A stretch of 64,000 nucleotides of DNA from Allomuricauda sp. (GCF_002699205.1 NZ_PABT01000029.1:1-64000), one strand, 5' to 3'; shown: positions 26,169 to 35,454, numbered from the stretch's first letter. The notes: generated by a model from the letters alone, not told the origin. Numbers and translations: made by a program.

Positions 26169-27788
26169 ATGAAAAACTTCTTTTTTATTGTCATTGCGCT
26201 TCTGGTGTTTTCTTGCAACACCAAGGAAAAGGTTGATCTTATCGTTACCAATGCAAATATCTATACCGTGGACGATGATTTTTCAAAAGCGTCCAGCCTG
26301 GCCATCAAAGATGGAAAATTTGTTGCCGTTGGCGATTCTGAGGAAATTTCCAAAAAATATAGTGCCGAAGAACAATTGGATGCTGGGGGCAAGACCATTG
26401 TGCCGGGCCTTATAGATGCCCATTGCCATTTTTATGGATTGGGACAAAATCAACAAGTTGTGGATTTGGTCGGCACGGAAAGTTTTGAAGAAATATTGGA
26501 AAGAGTGGCCGCCTTTCAAAAGGAACGCCCATCAGATTTTATATTAGGAAGAGGCTGGGATCAGAATGATTGGGAAGTCAAGGAATTCCCTACCAAGGAC
26601 AAGTTGGATGAACTTTTTCCAGATACCCCCGTTGCCTTGGCACGAATTGATGGCCATGCGCTACTGGTCAACCAAAAAGCATTGGATTTGGCAGGCATTA
26701 CCGCCGATACGGAGACAGAAGGTGGTGAAATCGTAAAGGAAAATGGTGAACTGACCGGTGTTTTGGTGGACAATCCTATGGATTTGGTTTACCGGGTAAT
26801 GCCACCAAGCAGTTTGGAAAAGGCAATACAGGCACTTAAAGATGCCGAGAAAATCTCTTTGGATTATGGATTGACAACTGTGAACGATGCCGGTTTGTCC
26901 AGAGAAGTGATCGAATTGATCGATAGCCTGCAGCAAGCTGGGGAGTTGTCCATTAGGGTGTATGCCATGGTGTCCAACTATCCCGAGAATCTGGATTACT
27001 TTTTGAACAAAGGAATCATTAAAACAGAGAAGTTGAACGTTCGTTCCATAAAAGTATATGGGGATGGGGCTTTAGGTTCAAGAGGAGCAGCTTTGAGAGC
27101 CCCCTATTCGGATAAGCCTGGCCATTTTGGGGCGATGGTGACCCCAGTGGACCAGATTGAGGCCTTAGCGGAACGTATTGCAGCGACAGACTATCAAATG
27201 AACACCCATGCCATTGGGGATTCTGCCAATATTGTGGTGCTTCGGGCCTATGAAAAAGCGTTGAAAGGCGCAAAGGATCGTAGATGGAAAGTGGAGCATG
27301 CACAGGTAATATCGCAAGAGGATTTTGATTATTTTGAAAAAGGCATCATTCCATCCGTACAACCCACCCATGCCACCAGTGATATGTACTGGGCAGAGGA
27401 TAGATTGGGTGAAGAACGTGTTAAGGGCGCTTATGCGTACAAGGATTTGTTGGACAAAGCTGGATTGGTGGCTTTGGGTACAGACTTTCCCGTGGAACAA
27501 GTGAATCCATTTTTAACGTTCTATGCCGCTGTGGCCCGTCAAGATGTGGAACAATATCCCGAAGGTGGTTTTCAAATGGAAAATGCCTTGAGCAGGGAAG
27601 AAACTTTGAAGGGAATGACGATATGGGCGGCCTATTCCAATTTTGAGGAGGATGAAAAAGGAAGTATCGAGCCCGGTAAATTCGCGGATTTTGTGATTTT
27701 GAGCGATGATATTATGACCATGCCCGTTGAAGATATCCCCAATCTATCCGCAGAGCATGTTTTCTTGGGAGGTGTTCAGAAAAAATAA
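26169..27788 (+). CDS. Lipoprotein amidohydrolase (YtcJ-like, amidohydrolase_3)
   Basis: 539 residues with a lipoprotein signal (FFFIVIALLVFSCNTKEK, Cys about 16). The metal-dependent amidohydrolase motifs are present: IDAHCHFYGLGQNQQ (HxH), GRGWDQNDW, HALLVN, KVYGDGALGSRGAALRAPY, NTHAIGD, KVEHAQVI, and ALGTDFPVE with the final metal Asp. These match the YtcJ/N-substituted formamide deformylase group; the true substrate is unknown. The C-terminal beta-sandwich (GSIEPGKFADFVILSDDIM) is intact. The lipid anchor places it on the periplasmic or outer-membrane face. It is a single-gene unit with a strong terminator following. Confidence 0.88.
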   Translation: MKNFFFIVIALLVFSCNTKEKVDLIVTNANIYTVDDDFSKASSLAIKDGKFVAVGDSEEISKKYSAEEQLDAGGKTIVPGLIDAHCHFYGLGQNQQVVDLVGTESFEEILERVAAFQKERPSDFILGRGWDQNDWEVKEFPTKDKLDELFPDTPVALARIDGHALLVNQKALDLAGITADTETEGGEIVKENGELTGVLVDNPMDLVYRVMPPSSLEKAIQALKDAEKISLDYGLTTVNDAGLSREVIELIDSLQQAGELSIRVYAMVSNYPENLDYFLNKGIIKTEKLNVRSIKVYGDGALGSRGAALRAPYSDKPGHFGAMVTPVDQIEALAERIAATDYQMNTHAIGDSANIVVLRAYEKALKGAKDRRWKVEHAQVISQEDFDYFEKGIIPSVQPTHATSDMYWAEDRLGEERVKGAYAYKDLLDKAGLVALGTDFPVEQVNPFLTFYAAVARQDVEQYPEGGFQMENALSREETLKGMTIWAAYSNFEEDEKGSIEPGKFADFVILSDDIMTMPVEDIPNLSAEHVFLGGVQKK

Positions 27789-27836
27789 ATGTATTGGGCA
27801 CAATGAAGAATCCGTTCACCTCTTTTTTAAATAAAA

Positions 27837-27859
27837 AAAAGCCCCAATTTGGGGCTTTC
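27837..27859. terminator. Bidirectional terminator (amidohydrolase / DUF2911)
   Basis: AAAGCCCC and GGGGCTTT pair around AATTT, with an A8 run on the left side and T-rich sequence on the right. It lies between two convergent genes. Confidence 0.85.
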
Positions 27860-27881
27860 ATTTTTTGCAAGCTAAATTTTT

Positions 27882-28415
27882 CTAGTAGCTGATGGGCAAT
27901 GTAACCCTTGTGGTCCCCCAGCCCATGACCATGTTTCCATCGTCATCAAACGCAATGGAAAACGCTTCCAATTCTTCACTGTCCGTGGAAACAGTGGCGG
28001 TAGCACGAACCACATCAGCATCACTGTCGTAGGAGAAAGCACCCCATTGGTGCAATTTGGTGTTCAGGATAACGGTCCATTCTTCCTCACCTGGAATGGT
28101 GAATAACGAGTAAGAACCAGCTTTAACGGTTTTACCGCCAATCTTTGCATCCTTATAAAATGTAACTTCCGACGCTTCGTTGGCACCAGTTCTCCAAACC
28201 TTTCCGACAGGGACAAGTTCTGCCAAGCTACGTCCTTTCAATTGTGGACGACTATAAATAACACGTGCAGCCTTATCTGTTTCTCTTGAACTTGCAGGGT
28301 AGTAGGCGATGTCCGCAGGACTTTTGTCAAGTCCACTAAATTTTTGTGCTGTTGCTTCAGTGCTAAAAGCCAAGCTGGTGGCGAGCACTAAAAGTAGTAA
28401 TGTTAATTTCTTCAT
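27882..28415 (-). CDS. DUF2911 family secreted protein
   Basis: 177 residues with a signal peptide (ending STEATAQKF). The body shows ARVIYSRPQLKGRSLAELVP, GKVWRTGANEASEVTFYKD, GSYSLFTIPGEEEWTVILN and HQWGAFSYD, which are the hallmark blocks of DUF2911, a family that is widespread in Bacteroidota and of unknown function. The R-P.L.GR and W-R-T-G-A-N-E-A motifs suggest a conserved pocket. It is probably periplasmic. A single-gene unit with an exact consensus promoter 48 bases upstream. Confidence 0.88.
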   Translation of the reverse strand: MKKLTLLLLVLATSLAFSTEATAQKFSGLDKSPADIAYYPASSRETDKAARVIYSRPQLKGRSLAELVPVGKVWRTGANEASEVTFYKDAKIGGKTVKAGSYSLFTIPGEEEWTVILNTKLHQWGAFSYDSDADVVRATATVSTDSEELEAFSIAFDDDGNMVMGWGTTRVTLPISY

Positions 28416-28463
28416 GATTGTGATTTAAGTTCCTTTAAAACTGTGTTAAATAAAATGATTGTT

Positions 28464-28491
28464 CAAATATACAGACGAGAAAATTAAACAA
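28464..28491 (-). promoter_or_regulatory. Promoter of the DUF2911 gene
   Basis: TTG at 28491-28489, a 17-base spacer and TATATTTG at 28471-28464 on the minus strand, an exact match to TTG-N17-TAnnTTTG. Confidence 0.65.
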
Positions 28492-28656
28492 CCTTACAAA
28501 GCATTCGGAATAAGGACTAAAAATGATATTAAAGTTTTAAATAAGTATTATTTAGGTGGAAAATATACGAATATGTTACTTATTATTTATTAGTGCTTTT
28601 ATATTATAATCTTTATATCCATTTTTGTGTCAAAATTGTTACTAAAATATAATTTT

Positions 28657-30327
28657 ATGTGTGGTATTGTTTGCGCATTTGATGTGAAGGAAAGTACAGA
28701 TGTACTGAGGCCCCAATTGTTGGAGATGTCGAAGAAAGTGAGGCACCGTGGGCCGGATTGGAGTGGAATATATTCCGATGACAAAGCCATTTTGGCCCAC
28801 GAGAGGTTGGCTATTGTGGACCCAGCTTCAGGAAAGCAACCCCTGTTTAGTGCAGATGGTAAGTTGGTTCTGGCGGCCAATGGTGAAATATATAACCATC
28901 AAGAGTTAAGAAAACAGTTTGAGGGTAAATATGATTTTCAGACACAGTCGGATTGTGAGGTTATTTTGGCCCTATATCAAGAAAAGGGTCCTGATTTTGT
29001 GGATGAAATGAACGGAATCTTCGGTTTTGCCATTTACGATTCAGAAAAGGACGAATATTTTATCGCCCGTGACCATATGGGAATCATCCCATTGTATATT
29101 GGTTGGGACAAGAACGGGACTTTCTATGTGGCTTCAGAATTGAAGGCCTTGGAAGGTACCTGTTCCAAAATCGAACTGTTTCCCCCCGGACATTATATGC
29201 ACAGTTCCGATGGCGAGTTTGTGAGATGGTACAAGCGGGATTGGATGGAGTACGATGCCGTTAAGGAAAACGAGACCAGTATAGAAAAAATCAAGGACGC
29301 TTTGGAAGCGGCCGTGCACCGTCAATTAATGTCGGATGTTCCTTATGGTGTTTTGCTTTCTGGTGGCTTGGACTCTTCTGTAACATCCGCCATAGCCAAA
29401 AAATATTCCCAAAAACGAATAGAAACCGGTGATACCACCGATGCTTGGTGGCCACAATTGCACTCTTTCTCAGTCGGATTGGAAGGATCGCCCGACTTGG
29501 CCGCAGCGAAAAAGGTCGCGGACCATATCGGTACGGTGCACCACGAGATTAAATTCACCATCCAAGAAGGTTTGGATGCCATCAAAGACGTGATCTATAA
29601 TCTGGAAACCTACGATATTACAACTATCAGGGCATCCACGCCCATGTATCTCATGGCGAGGGTAATCAAATCCATGGGGATAAAAATGGTGCTTTCAGGT
29701 GAAGGGGCGGATGAGCTTTTTGGAGGTTACCTATATTTCCATAAGGCGCCAAGTCCAAAGGATTTTCATGAAGAGACTGTCAGGAAATTGGACAAACTCC
29801 ATATGTACGATTGCCTAAGGGCCAATAAGTCTCTGGCTGCCTGGGGCATTGAAGGTCGAGTTCCATTCTTGGACAAAGAGTTTATGGATGTGGCGATGAG
29901 CATCAACCCAAAGGATAAGATGATCAATGGAGAGCGTATGGAAAAATGGGTGGTGCGAAAGGCGTTTGAAGACTATTTGCCGGAAAGTGTCGCTTGGAGA
30001 CAAAAAGAGCAGTTTTCCGATGGAGTGGGATATAGCTGGATAGATACCTTGAAAGCAATGGTGGAAGAAGAAATTAGTGATGAGCAATTGGAAAATGCCC
30101 ATTTTAAGTTTCCTATACAAACACCAACAACAAAAGAAGAATATTATTATCGTTCAATTTTCGAAAGTCATTTTCCTTCAGATGCTGCCGCCCTGAGTGT
30201 TCCGCAAGAACCATCAGTGGCTTGCAGTACCAAGATTGCCTTGGAATGGGATGAAGCATTCAAGAACATGAACGACCCATCGGGAAGGGCCGTGGCCAAG
30301 GTTCATACCGATGCATATGTGAAATAA
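28657..30327 (+). CDS. asnB: Asparagine synthetase B (glutamine-hydrolysing)
   Basis: Makes asparagine from aspartate, glutamine and ATP in the cytoplasm. The ATG at 28657 is chosen because the mature enzyme must begin with the catalytic Cys (MCGIVCAFD); a start ten codons earlier would block the nucleophile. The class II glutaminase domain (about 1-200) has RHRGPDWSG, HERLAIVDP and AANGEIYNH. The synthetase domain has the PP-loop VLLSGGLDSSVTSAIA, SGEGADELFGGYLYF and the VPFLDKEFMD segment. 556 residues is the usual AsnB length. A single-gene unit, followed by a terminator. Confidence 0.96.
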   Translation: MCGIVCAFDVKESTDVLRPQLLEMSKKVRHRGPDWSGIYSDDKAILAHERLAIVDPASGKQPLFSADGKLVLAANGEIYNHQELRKQFEGKYDFQTQSDCEVILALYQEKGPDFVDEMNGIFGFAIYDSEKDEYFIARDHMGIIPLYIGWDKNGTFYVASELKALEGTCSKIELFPPGHYMHSSDGEFVRWYKRDWMEYDAVKENETSIEKIKDALEAAVHRQLMSDVPYGVLLSGGLDSSVTSAIAKKYSQKRIETGDTTDAWWPQLHSFSVGLEGSPDLAAAKKVADHIGTVHHEIKFTIQEGLDAIKDVIYNLETYDITTIRASTPMYLMARVIKSMGIKMVLSGEGADELFGGYLYFHKAPSPKDFHEETVRKLDKLHMYDCLRANKSLAAWGIEGRVPFLDKEFMDVAMSINPKDKMINGERMEKWVVRKAFEDYLPESVAWRQKEQFSDGVGYSWIDTLKAMVEEEISDEQLENAHFKFPIQTPTTKEEYYYRSIFESHFPSDAAALSVPQEPSVACSTKIALEWDEAFKNMNDPSGRAVAKVHTDAYVK

Positions 30328-30393
30328 CCCTGTTTAAACCAACCAAACGATATGAAGCAGTAAATCTACATTTGTTTCATTTTAATTAGTCAG

Positions 30394-30420
30394 AAAAGCC
30401 CCTTGTCAAAGGGGCTTTTT
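30394..30420 (+). terminator. Terminator of asnB
   Basis: AGCCCCTT and AAGGGGCT pair around GTCA and are followed by T5 and a further T-rich stretch. Confidence 0.85.
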
Positions 30421-30464
30421 GGTTATTTTTTTTAGAATGCCCGCATGCTCTTGAAAGTAGGTCG

Positions 30465-30487
30465 TTTTCCACAGGATTTGTTGATAA
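30465..30487. promoter_or_regulatory. Two DnaA-box-like 9-mers upstream of gyrB
   Basis: TTTTCCACA (30465-30473) and, on the opposite strand, TTATCAACA (30487-30479) each differ from TTATCCACA at one base. They lie about 100 bases before gyrB. A TATATTTG box at about 30538-30545 is the likely gyrB -7 element. DnaA binding is speculative. Confidence 0.25.
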
Positions 30488-30581
30488 CTTAAGCTGTTCG
30501 ACAGCTTCTTGGGGGCGGTTTGCATGGGGTATTGTTTATATTTGTAGGATTTGAAAAATTGAGGCAAATACTTAAAAATAT

Positions 30582-32522
30582 ATGAGCGAAGAAGCCAATA
30601 AGAAAAAATACTCAGCGGATAGTATCCAGGCCCTTGAGGGAATGGAGCACGTACGTATGAGACCTTCCATGTATATTGGAGACGTAGGGGTCAGAGGATT
30701 ACACCATTTGGTGTATGAGGTTGTGGATAACTCCATCGATGAGGCCATGGCAGGTCACTGTGATAGGATCGATGTGATCATCAATGAAGATAACTCCATA
30801 ACCACTAAAGATAATGGTAGGGGTATCCCGGTTGATCTGCACAAAAAAGAAGGAGTTTCTGCCTTGGAGGTGGTTATGACGAAAATCGGTGCCGGTGGTA
30901 AGTTCGATAAGGATTCTTATAAGGTATCAGGTGGACTGCATGGTGTGGGTGTATCCTGTGTGAATGCTTTATCGTCCCATTTGAAAGCTACCGTGTATAG
31001 GGATGGGAAAATTTGGGAGCAGGAATATGAAAGAGGAAAAACCCTTTATCCCGTAAAAAGTGTTGGTGAGAGTGATGAAACAGGTACCATTGTGACCTTT
31101 GTTCCCGATGAGACCATTTTCACCCAAACAACGGAATATAGTTATGAGACCCTTGCCAATAGAATGCGTGAGCTTTCCTATTTGAACAAAGGAATTACCA
31201 TAACACTTACCGATAAGAGGAACAAGGACGAAAAAGGGGAATTTATTTCTGAAACCTTCCATTCCGAAGAAGGTCTTAAGGAATTTATCAAATTCTTGGA
31301 TGATACGCGTGAGCCATTGATCCAGAATGTGATTTCCATGGAAGGGGAAAAGAACGGTATCCCCGTGGAAGTGGCCATGGTCTACAATACAGGTTATACC
31401 GAGAATCTCCATTCCTACGTCAACAACATTAATACCCATGAGGGAGGTACCCACCTTTCCGGTTTTAGAAGGGGGTTGACCTCTACCTTAAAGAAATATG
31501 CCGATAACTCGGGGATGTTGGATAAGTTGAAATTCGAAATATCAGGAGATGATTTTCGTGAAGGATTGACTGCCATTGTTTCCGTTAAAGTCGCAGAACC
31601 ACAGTTCGAAGGTCAGACCAAAACCAAGTTGGGCAATAGGGAGGTGACCAGTGCGGTAAGTCAGGCCGTATCCGAAATGTTGACCATTTATTTGGAAGAA
31701 CATCCGGACGATGCCAAGCAAATTGTGGAAAAAGTAAAACTTGCAGCACAGGCAAGGCATGCCGCAGCAAAAGCCCGTGAACTGGTTCAGCGTAAGAACC
31801 CCATGAGCGTAGGTGGATTGCCAGGGAAACTTTCCGATTGCTCCGAGCAAGACCCAACAAAATGTGAGGTTTTCTTGGTAGAGGGAGATTCCGCAGGTGG
31901 AACGGCCAAACAGGGAAGGGACAGGAACTTTCAGGCCATTCTTCCGTTGAGGGGTAAAATCCTTAACGTGGAAAAGGCCATGCAGCACAAAGTTTTTGAA
32001 AATGAGGAAATCAAGAACATTTATACTGCCTTGGGGGTCACCATAGGCACCGAGGATGACAGTAAAGCCTTGAACCTTGATAAATTGCGTTACCACAAAG
32101 TGGTCATCATGTGTGATGCCGATGTTGATGGTAGCCACATCGAAACCTTGATTCTTACCTTCTTCTTCCGTTACATGAGGGAATTGATAGAAGGAGGGCA
32201 CGTATATATTGCCACCCCACCATTGTATTTGGTGAAAAAGGGTAACAAAAAGCGGTATGCATGGGACGATAAGGAACGGGATGCTATTATAGCAGAAATG
32301 AATGGAGGGGCAAGTATCCAACGGTACAAAGGTCTTGGGGAGATGAATGCCGAGCAGCTTTGGGATACCACCATGAATCCAGAGTTTAGGACGTTGCGAC
32401 AAGTTACCATCGACAACGCAACAGAAGCTGACCGAATATTCTCCATGTTGATGGGTGACGAAGTGCCACCAAGACGTGAATTTATAGAGAAAAATGCCGT
32501 CTATGCGAATATAGATGCATAG
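30582..32522 (+). CDS. gyrB: DNA gyrase subunit B
   Basis: The ATPase subunit of gyrase, which introduces negative supercoils. The GHKL ATPase domain shows LEGMEHVRMRPSMYIGD, VVDNSIDEAMAGH, DNGRGIPVD and VSGGLHGVGVSCVNALS. The TOPRIM domain shows EVFLVEGDSAGGTAKQGRDR, LPLRGKILNVEKA and VVIMCDADVDGSHIETL, and the C-terminus has QRYKGLGEMN and LWDTTM. 646 residues is the normal short Bacteroidota GyrB without the proteobacterial insertion. The start MSEEANKKKYSADSIQALEG fits relatives. gyrA is not adjacent. Confidence 0.97.
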   Translation: MSEEANKKKYSADSIQALEGMEHVRMRPSMYIGDVGVRGLHHLVYEVVDNSIDEAMAGHCDRIDVIINEDNSITTKDNGRGIPVDLHKKEGVSALEVVMTKIGAGGKFDKDSYKVSGGLHGVGVSCVNALSSHLKATVYRDGKIWEQEYERGKTLYPVKSVGESDETGTIVTFVPDETIFTQTTEYSYETLANRMRELSYLNKGITITLTDKRNKDEKGEFISETFHSEEGLKEFIKFLDDTREPLIQNVISMEGEKNGIPVEVAMVYNTGYTENLHSYVNNINTHEGGTHLSGFRRGLTSTLKKYADNSGMLDKLKFEISGDDFREGLTAIVSVKVAEPQFEGQTKTKLGNREVTSAVSQAVSEMLTIYLEEHPDDAKQIVEKVKLAAQARHAAAKARELVQRKNPMSVGGLPGKLSDCSEQDPTKCEVFLVEGDSAGGTAKQGRDRNFQAILPLRGKILNVEKAMQHKVFENEEIKNIYTALGVTIGTEDDSKALNLDKLRYHKVVIMCDADVDGSHIETLILTFFFRYMRELIEGGHVYIATPPLYLVKKGNKKRYAWDDKERDAIIAEMNGGASIQRYKGLGEMNAEQLWDTTMNPEFRTLRQVTIDNATEADRIFSMLMGDEVPPRREFIEKNAVYANIDA

Positions 32523-32541
32523 ATATCAGGCATTTCACAAC

Positions 32542-32572
32542 AAAAACTCGTCCCCAAAGGGCGAGTTTTTTA
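32542..32572 (+). terminator. Terminator of gyrB
   Basis: AAAACTCGTCC pairs with GGGCGAGTTTT (one G-T) around CCAAA, ending in T6, 20 bases after the gyrB stop. Confidence 0.8.
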
Positions 32573-32594
32573 GTTTTGGGGAAACTTCAACATT

Positions 32595-33605
32595 ATGAAA
32601 AAAGTAATTTTTATCATTGCATTGGTTACTGTGACCATGGGGAAAGCCCAAGACCTGAACGATATCTTTGTGTCGGGTGTGGCAGATGCCGAACGATTTG
32701 CAAATGCCTATTTGTCCCCAGTTTCTGAGGGAGCCATTTACAGTATCTCCAATGGATGGTACAATACCGCAGATGCCAAACCCTTGGGTGGGTTCGAGAT
32801 TTCCATTGTTGGGAACATTACAGGGTTTAAGAACAAGGACGATAAAAAAGCATTTTTACTTGACCCTTCAGATTATGAAAACCTGGATTTTGTAGAAAAC
32901 CCTGGCCAAGCCCAAATGGTTGCGACCGGTTTAGGGGATATTGAAGGTGTTGAAGTATATGTTGAAGGAGAAAATGGGTTCTTTCGGGAAGAATTTGAGC
33001 TGCCTTCCGGTCTTGCTTCCGAAGACTTCAATTTTATACCCTCCGGATATGTCCAGGCGAGTGTTGGATTGATCAAAGGATTGGAGGTCAAAGCCCGCTT
33101 TTTGCCCAAGATCAAATTTGACGATGATGCCAAAATCGGTCTTTTTGGCGCTGGGTTGCAATATGACTTTACCAAGATGTTGCCGGCCGACAAATTGTTG
33201 CCGGTTGCCATTTCTGCTGTAATAGGATATACCAAATTGGATGGCGAATACGATTTTTCGGATTCATCCTTGATCAATGGTAGTGATCAGCGTATCGATG
33301 CGTCCTTCAAAACATGGAATTTTAGCGCAGTGGTTTCCACCAAAAATATTCCTGTAATCAACTTTTATGGCGGTATTGGGTACATTACGGGTAAATCGGA
33401 TATCGATTTGCTTGGTACGTATGAAGCCCAGGGGGCATTTTTTACGGAAACGGTTAAGGATCCGTTTACGGTATCAAAAAATGCAAATGGGGTATCGGCC
33501 AATTTGGGTACTAAGATTAAACTGGGATTCTTTAGGCTCAATGCGGAATATAATATATCAGAATTTAGCACTCTCACCTTTGGTGTGAACTTTGGGTTCA
33601 GATAG
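32595..33605 (+). CDS. DUF6588-like outer-membrane beta-barrel protein
   Basis: 336 residues, signal peptide ending MGKAQDLND. The pattern DIFVSGVADAERFANAYLSPVSEGAIYSISNGWYNTA- at the N-terminus is characteristic of a Bacteroidota family (DUF6588) of barrel-like proteins. Further amphipathic strands follow (ARFLPKIKFDDDAKIGLFGAG, SAVVSTKNIPVINFYGGIGY), ending FSTLTFGVNFGFR. A lipid or fatty-acid related barrel is possible, but the function is unknown. The gene begins 22 bases after the gyrB terminator and ends before a bidirectional terminator. Confidence 0.75.
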   Translation: MKKVIFIIALVTVTMGKAQDLNDIFVSGVADAERFANAYLSPVSEGAIYSISNGWYNTADAKPLGGFEISIVGNITGFKNKDDKKAFLLDPSDYENLDFVENPGQAQMVATGLGDIEGVEVYVEGENGFFREEFELPSGLASEDFNFIPSGYVQASVGLIKGLEVKARFLPKIKFDDDAKIGLFGAGLQYDFTKMLPADKLLPVAISAVIGYTKLDGEYDFSDSSLINGSDQRIDASFKTWNFSAVVSTKNIPVINFYGGIGYITGKSDIDLLGTYEAQGAFFTETVKDPFTVSKNANGVSANLGTKIKLGFFRLNAEYNISEFSTLTFGVNFGFR

Positions 33606-33639
33606 AAGGTGGCAAACTAAAACCAGCCAATACTAAAGA

Positions 33640-33659
33640 AGGCCCCATTTCTGGGGCCT
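33640..33659. terminator. Bidirectional terminator
   Basis: AGGCCCC and GGGGCCT pair around ATTTCT between the convergent DUF6588 gene and the lipoprotein gene. The T-tract is weak on the right side (CTATTTT). Confidence 0.6.
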
Positions 33660-33686
33660 CCTATTTTCATATATGTAGTCTTCACG

Positions 33687-34058
33687 TCATTCCCTGGTGG
33701 CGAAGACCGAACCATTATCCAGGGTCAATACTTCAGGTTCTTTGGTTTTTTCCAAGCTAACGGTAATATCGTTTACTTGCGGGTCACCATAAATAATGGA
33801 ATAGGTCCCGTTTTCCTCGGACCATTTGAAATCGGTATAATAAATTAATTTGGAATCAGAATAGCTTTGGTACCTACCAAGATAAACATCGTTGAAAATC
33901 CATTCTTCCCGAGTAGTGCTCGTACCTTTACCTTCAATATTGGAAGATTCTGTTTTTACCCAGATGCCCAAAATAGGATCATGGTTATCTGGTACGCTGG
34001 TACAGTTGCTTATGGCGATAATGCCAATAATGGACAACAATGAAAAGAGCTTTTTCAT
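33687..34058 (-). CDS. Small lipoprotein (lipocalin-like fold possible)
   Basis: 123 residues from the ATG at 34058 (a TTG two codons earlier is less likely). The lipoprotein signal IIGIIAISNCTSVPDN gives a Cys near residue 19. The mature part starts DPILGIWVKTESSNIEG and runs as short strands (REEWIFNDVYLGRYQSY, ENGTYSIIYGDPQ), as in lipocalin-like DUF4488/DUF5004-type proteins of Bacteroidota. A G-x-W near the start supports a lipocalin-like barrel. I cannot assign a role. It is convergent with the DUF6588 gene. Confidence 0.62.
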   Translation of the reverse strand: MKKLFSLLSIIGIIAISNCTSVPDNHDPILGIWVKTESSNIEGKGTSTTREEWIFNDVYLGRYQSYSDSKLIYYTDFKWSEENGTYSIIYGDPQVNDITVSLEKTKEPEVLTLDNGSVFATRE

Positions 34059-34267
34059 AGTCAAGTAGGTTAAATTGATTTTGGGACTATTAGAACGTAA
34101 GTTTGTAAGAAACTATTGCATAAAAAACCTAAAATATTTGCTTTTTGATTTCTGTTTCGATGAAAATGCATTTTACTTCATGGGTAATCGAACATTTACC
34201 GGGTTTATTTTGCGGAAGAGAGCCACTAAAACTGCCAAAAGTCAGCATTTTTCTGAGCTAAATGCCT

Positions 34268-34275
34268 TATTTTTG
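34268..34275 (+). promoter_or_regulatory. -7 box of mdh
   Basis: TATTTTTG matches TAnnTTTG, 25 bases before the mdh ATG. No TTG is visible at the -33 position. Confidence 0.4.
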
Positions 34276-34300
34276 AGGACTAAAATTTAAATCTATACAC

Positions 34301-35227
34301 ATGAAAGTTACCGTAGTTGGAGCAGGTGCAGTTGGAGCAAGCTGTGCTGAATACATAGCAATGAAAAATTTTGCATCAGAAGTTGTTTTATTGGATATCA
34401 AAGAAGGGTATGCTGAAGGTAAGGCCATGGATTTAATGCAAACAGCCTCCTTGAACGGTTTTGATACCAAGATAACAGGAAGTACCAGTGATTATAGTAA
34501 AACGGCCAACAGTGATATTGCCGTGATCACTTCCGGTATACCGCGTAAACCAGGTATGACACGCGAAGAATTGATCGGGATCAATGCAGGAATCGTAAAA
34601 ACAGTGGCAACCAGTCTTCTGGAGCACTCCCCGAACGTAACTATTATTGTGGTGAGCAATCCTATGGATACCATGACATATTTGGTGCACAAGGCCACGG
34701 GATTGCCCAAAAACAAGATCATTGGTATGGGGGGTGCATTGGACAGTGCCCGTTTCAAGTATAGACTGGCCCAGGCTTTGGAGGCGCCAATATCCGATGT
34801 CGACGGAATGGTGATCGGTGGGCACAGCGATAAAGGAATGGTCCCTTTAATTGAGCATGCCACTAGAAATAGTGTAAAGGTTTCCGAATTCTTGTCCGAA
34901 GAAAAAATGAACTGGGTAGTGGAAGAAACCAAGGTTGGTGGCGCTACCCTAACAGGTTTGTTGGGTACCAGTGCTTGGTACGCACCTGGAGCAGCCGTTT
35001 CTGGGTTGGTACAGGCCATCGCTTGCGATCAAAAGAAAATGTTCCCATGTTCTGCACTATTGGAAGGTGAGTACGGTTTGGATGATATTTGTATTGGAGT
35101 GCCGGTAATTTTGGGCAAAAACGGAATCGAGAAAATTGTTGAGATAAAATTGTCCGATGCCGAAAAAGCAAAAATGCAGGAAAGTGCAGCTGGTGTTAGA
35201 AAAACCAACGGACTGCTAGAGGTGTAA
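34301..35227 (+). CDS. mdh: Malate dehydrogenase
   Basis: Converts malate to oxaloacetate with NAD+ in the TCA cycle. 308 residues of the lactate dehydrogenase-like MDH type: Rossmann motif VVGAGAVGASCAEYIA (about 5-20), Asp32 in LLDIKEG for NAD preference, substrate Arg82 and Arg88 in GIPRKPGMTREEL, VVSNPMDTMTYL, GMGGALDSARFKY (Arg151) and the catalytic His175 in VIGGHSDKGMVPL. Length and start are normal. A single-gene unit with a -7 box upstream; the 236-base gap before it holds nothing else I can support. Confidence 0.95.
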   Translation: MKVTVVGAGAVGASCAEYIAMKNFASEVVLLDIKEGYAEGKAMDLMQTASLNGFDTKITGSTSDYSKTANSDIAVITSGIPRKPGMTREELIGINAGIVKTVATSLLEHSPNVTIIVVSNPMDTMTYLVHKATGLPKNKIIGMGGALDSARFKYRLAQALEAPISDVDGMVIGGHSDKGMVPLIEHATRNSVKVSEFLSEEKMNWVVEETKVGGATLTGLLGTSAWYAPGAAVSGLVQAIACDQKKMFPCSALLEGEYGLDDICIGVPVILGKNGIEKIVEIKLSDAEKAKMQESAAGVRKTNGLLEV

Positions 35228-35255
35228 TCCTTCCATTATAAGTAACCAACTAAAT

Positions 35256-35331
35256 TGTCATTCCGGATGTGACCAACAAGAAATTTGTCCATACGTTTGC
35301 ATGGGGATTTTTAGGTTTATCCGGAATGACA
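35256..35331. repeat. Long-spaced inverted repeat between mdh and secDF
   Basis: TGTCATTCCGGAT at 35256-35268 is exactly mirrored by ATCCGGAATGACA at 35319-35331. The 50-base interior is not strongly paired, and the right arm is followed by TTTTCATTTT. It could act as an mdh terminator or be a dispersed palindromic repeat. Confidence 0.65.
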
Positions 35332-35385
35332 TTTTCATTTTAACAGCGTAACCGTCAAGCCGAATTGCAATTCCATCAATTTCTA

Positions 35386-35416
35386 TTGTCAAATCTTATC
35401 GGAAATGATATATTTG
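35386..35416 (+). promoter_or_regulatory. Promoter of secDF
   Basis: TTG at 35386-35388, a 20-base spacer and TATATTTG at 35409-35416, exact to the consensus, 38 bases before the ATG. Confidence 0.65.
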
Positions 35417-35454
35417 CACGCTGTTTAAGAAAACTTCTAAAAAATTAACAATCA

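Noticed and set aside
30722..30730. Perfect TGTGGATAA (DnaA box) in gyrB, with others in the araC-like gene and proS
   Set aside because: It encodes ordinary conserved residues; no clustering or AT-rich unwinding region, so no oriC here.
34075..34290. 71-residue open frame upstream of mdh
   Set aside because: Atypical composition, covers the mdh -7 box, no recognisable motif.
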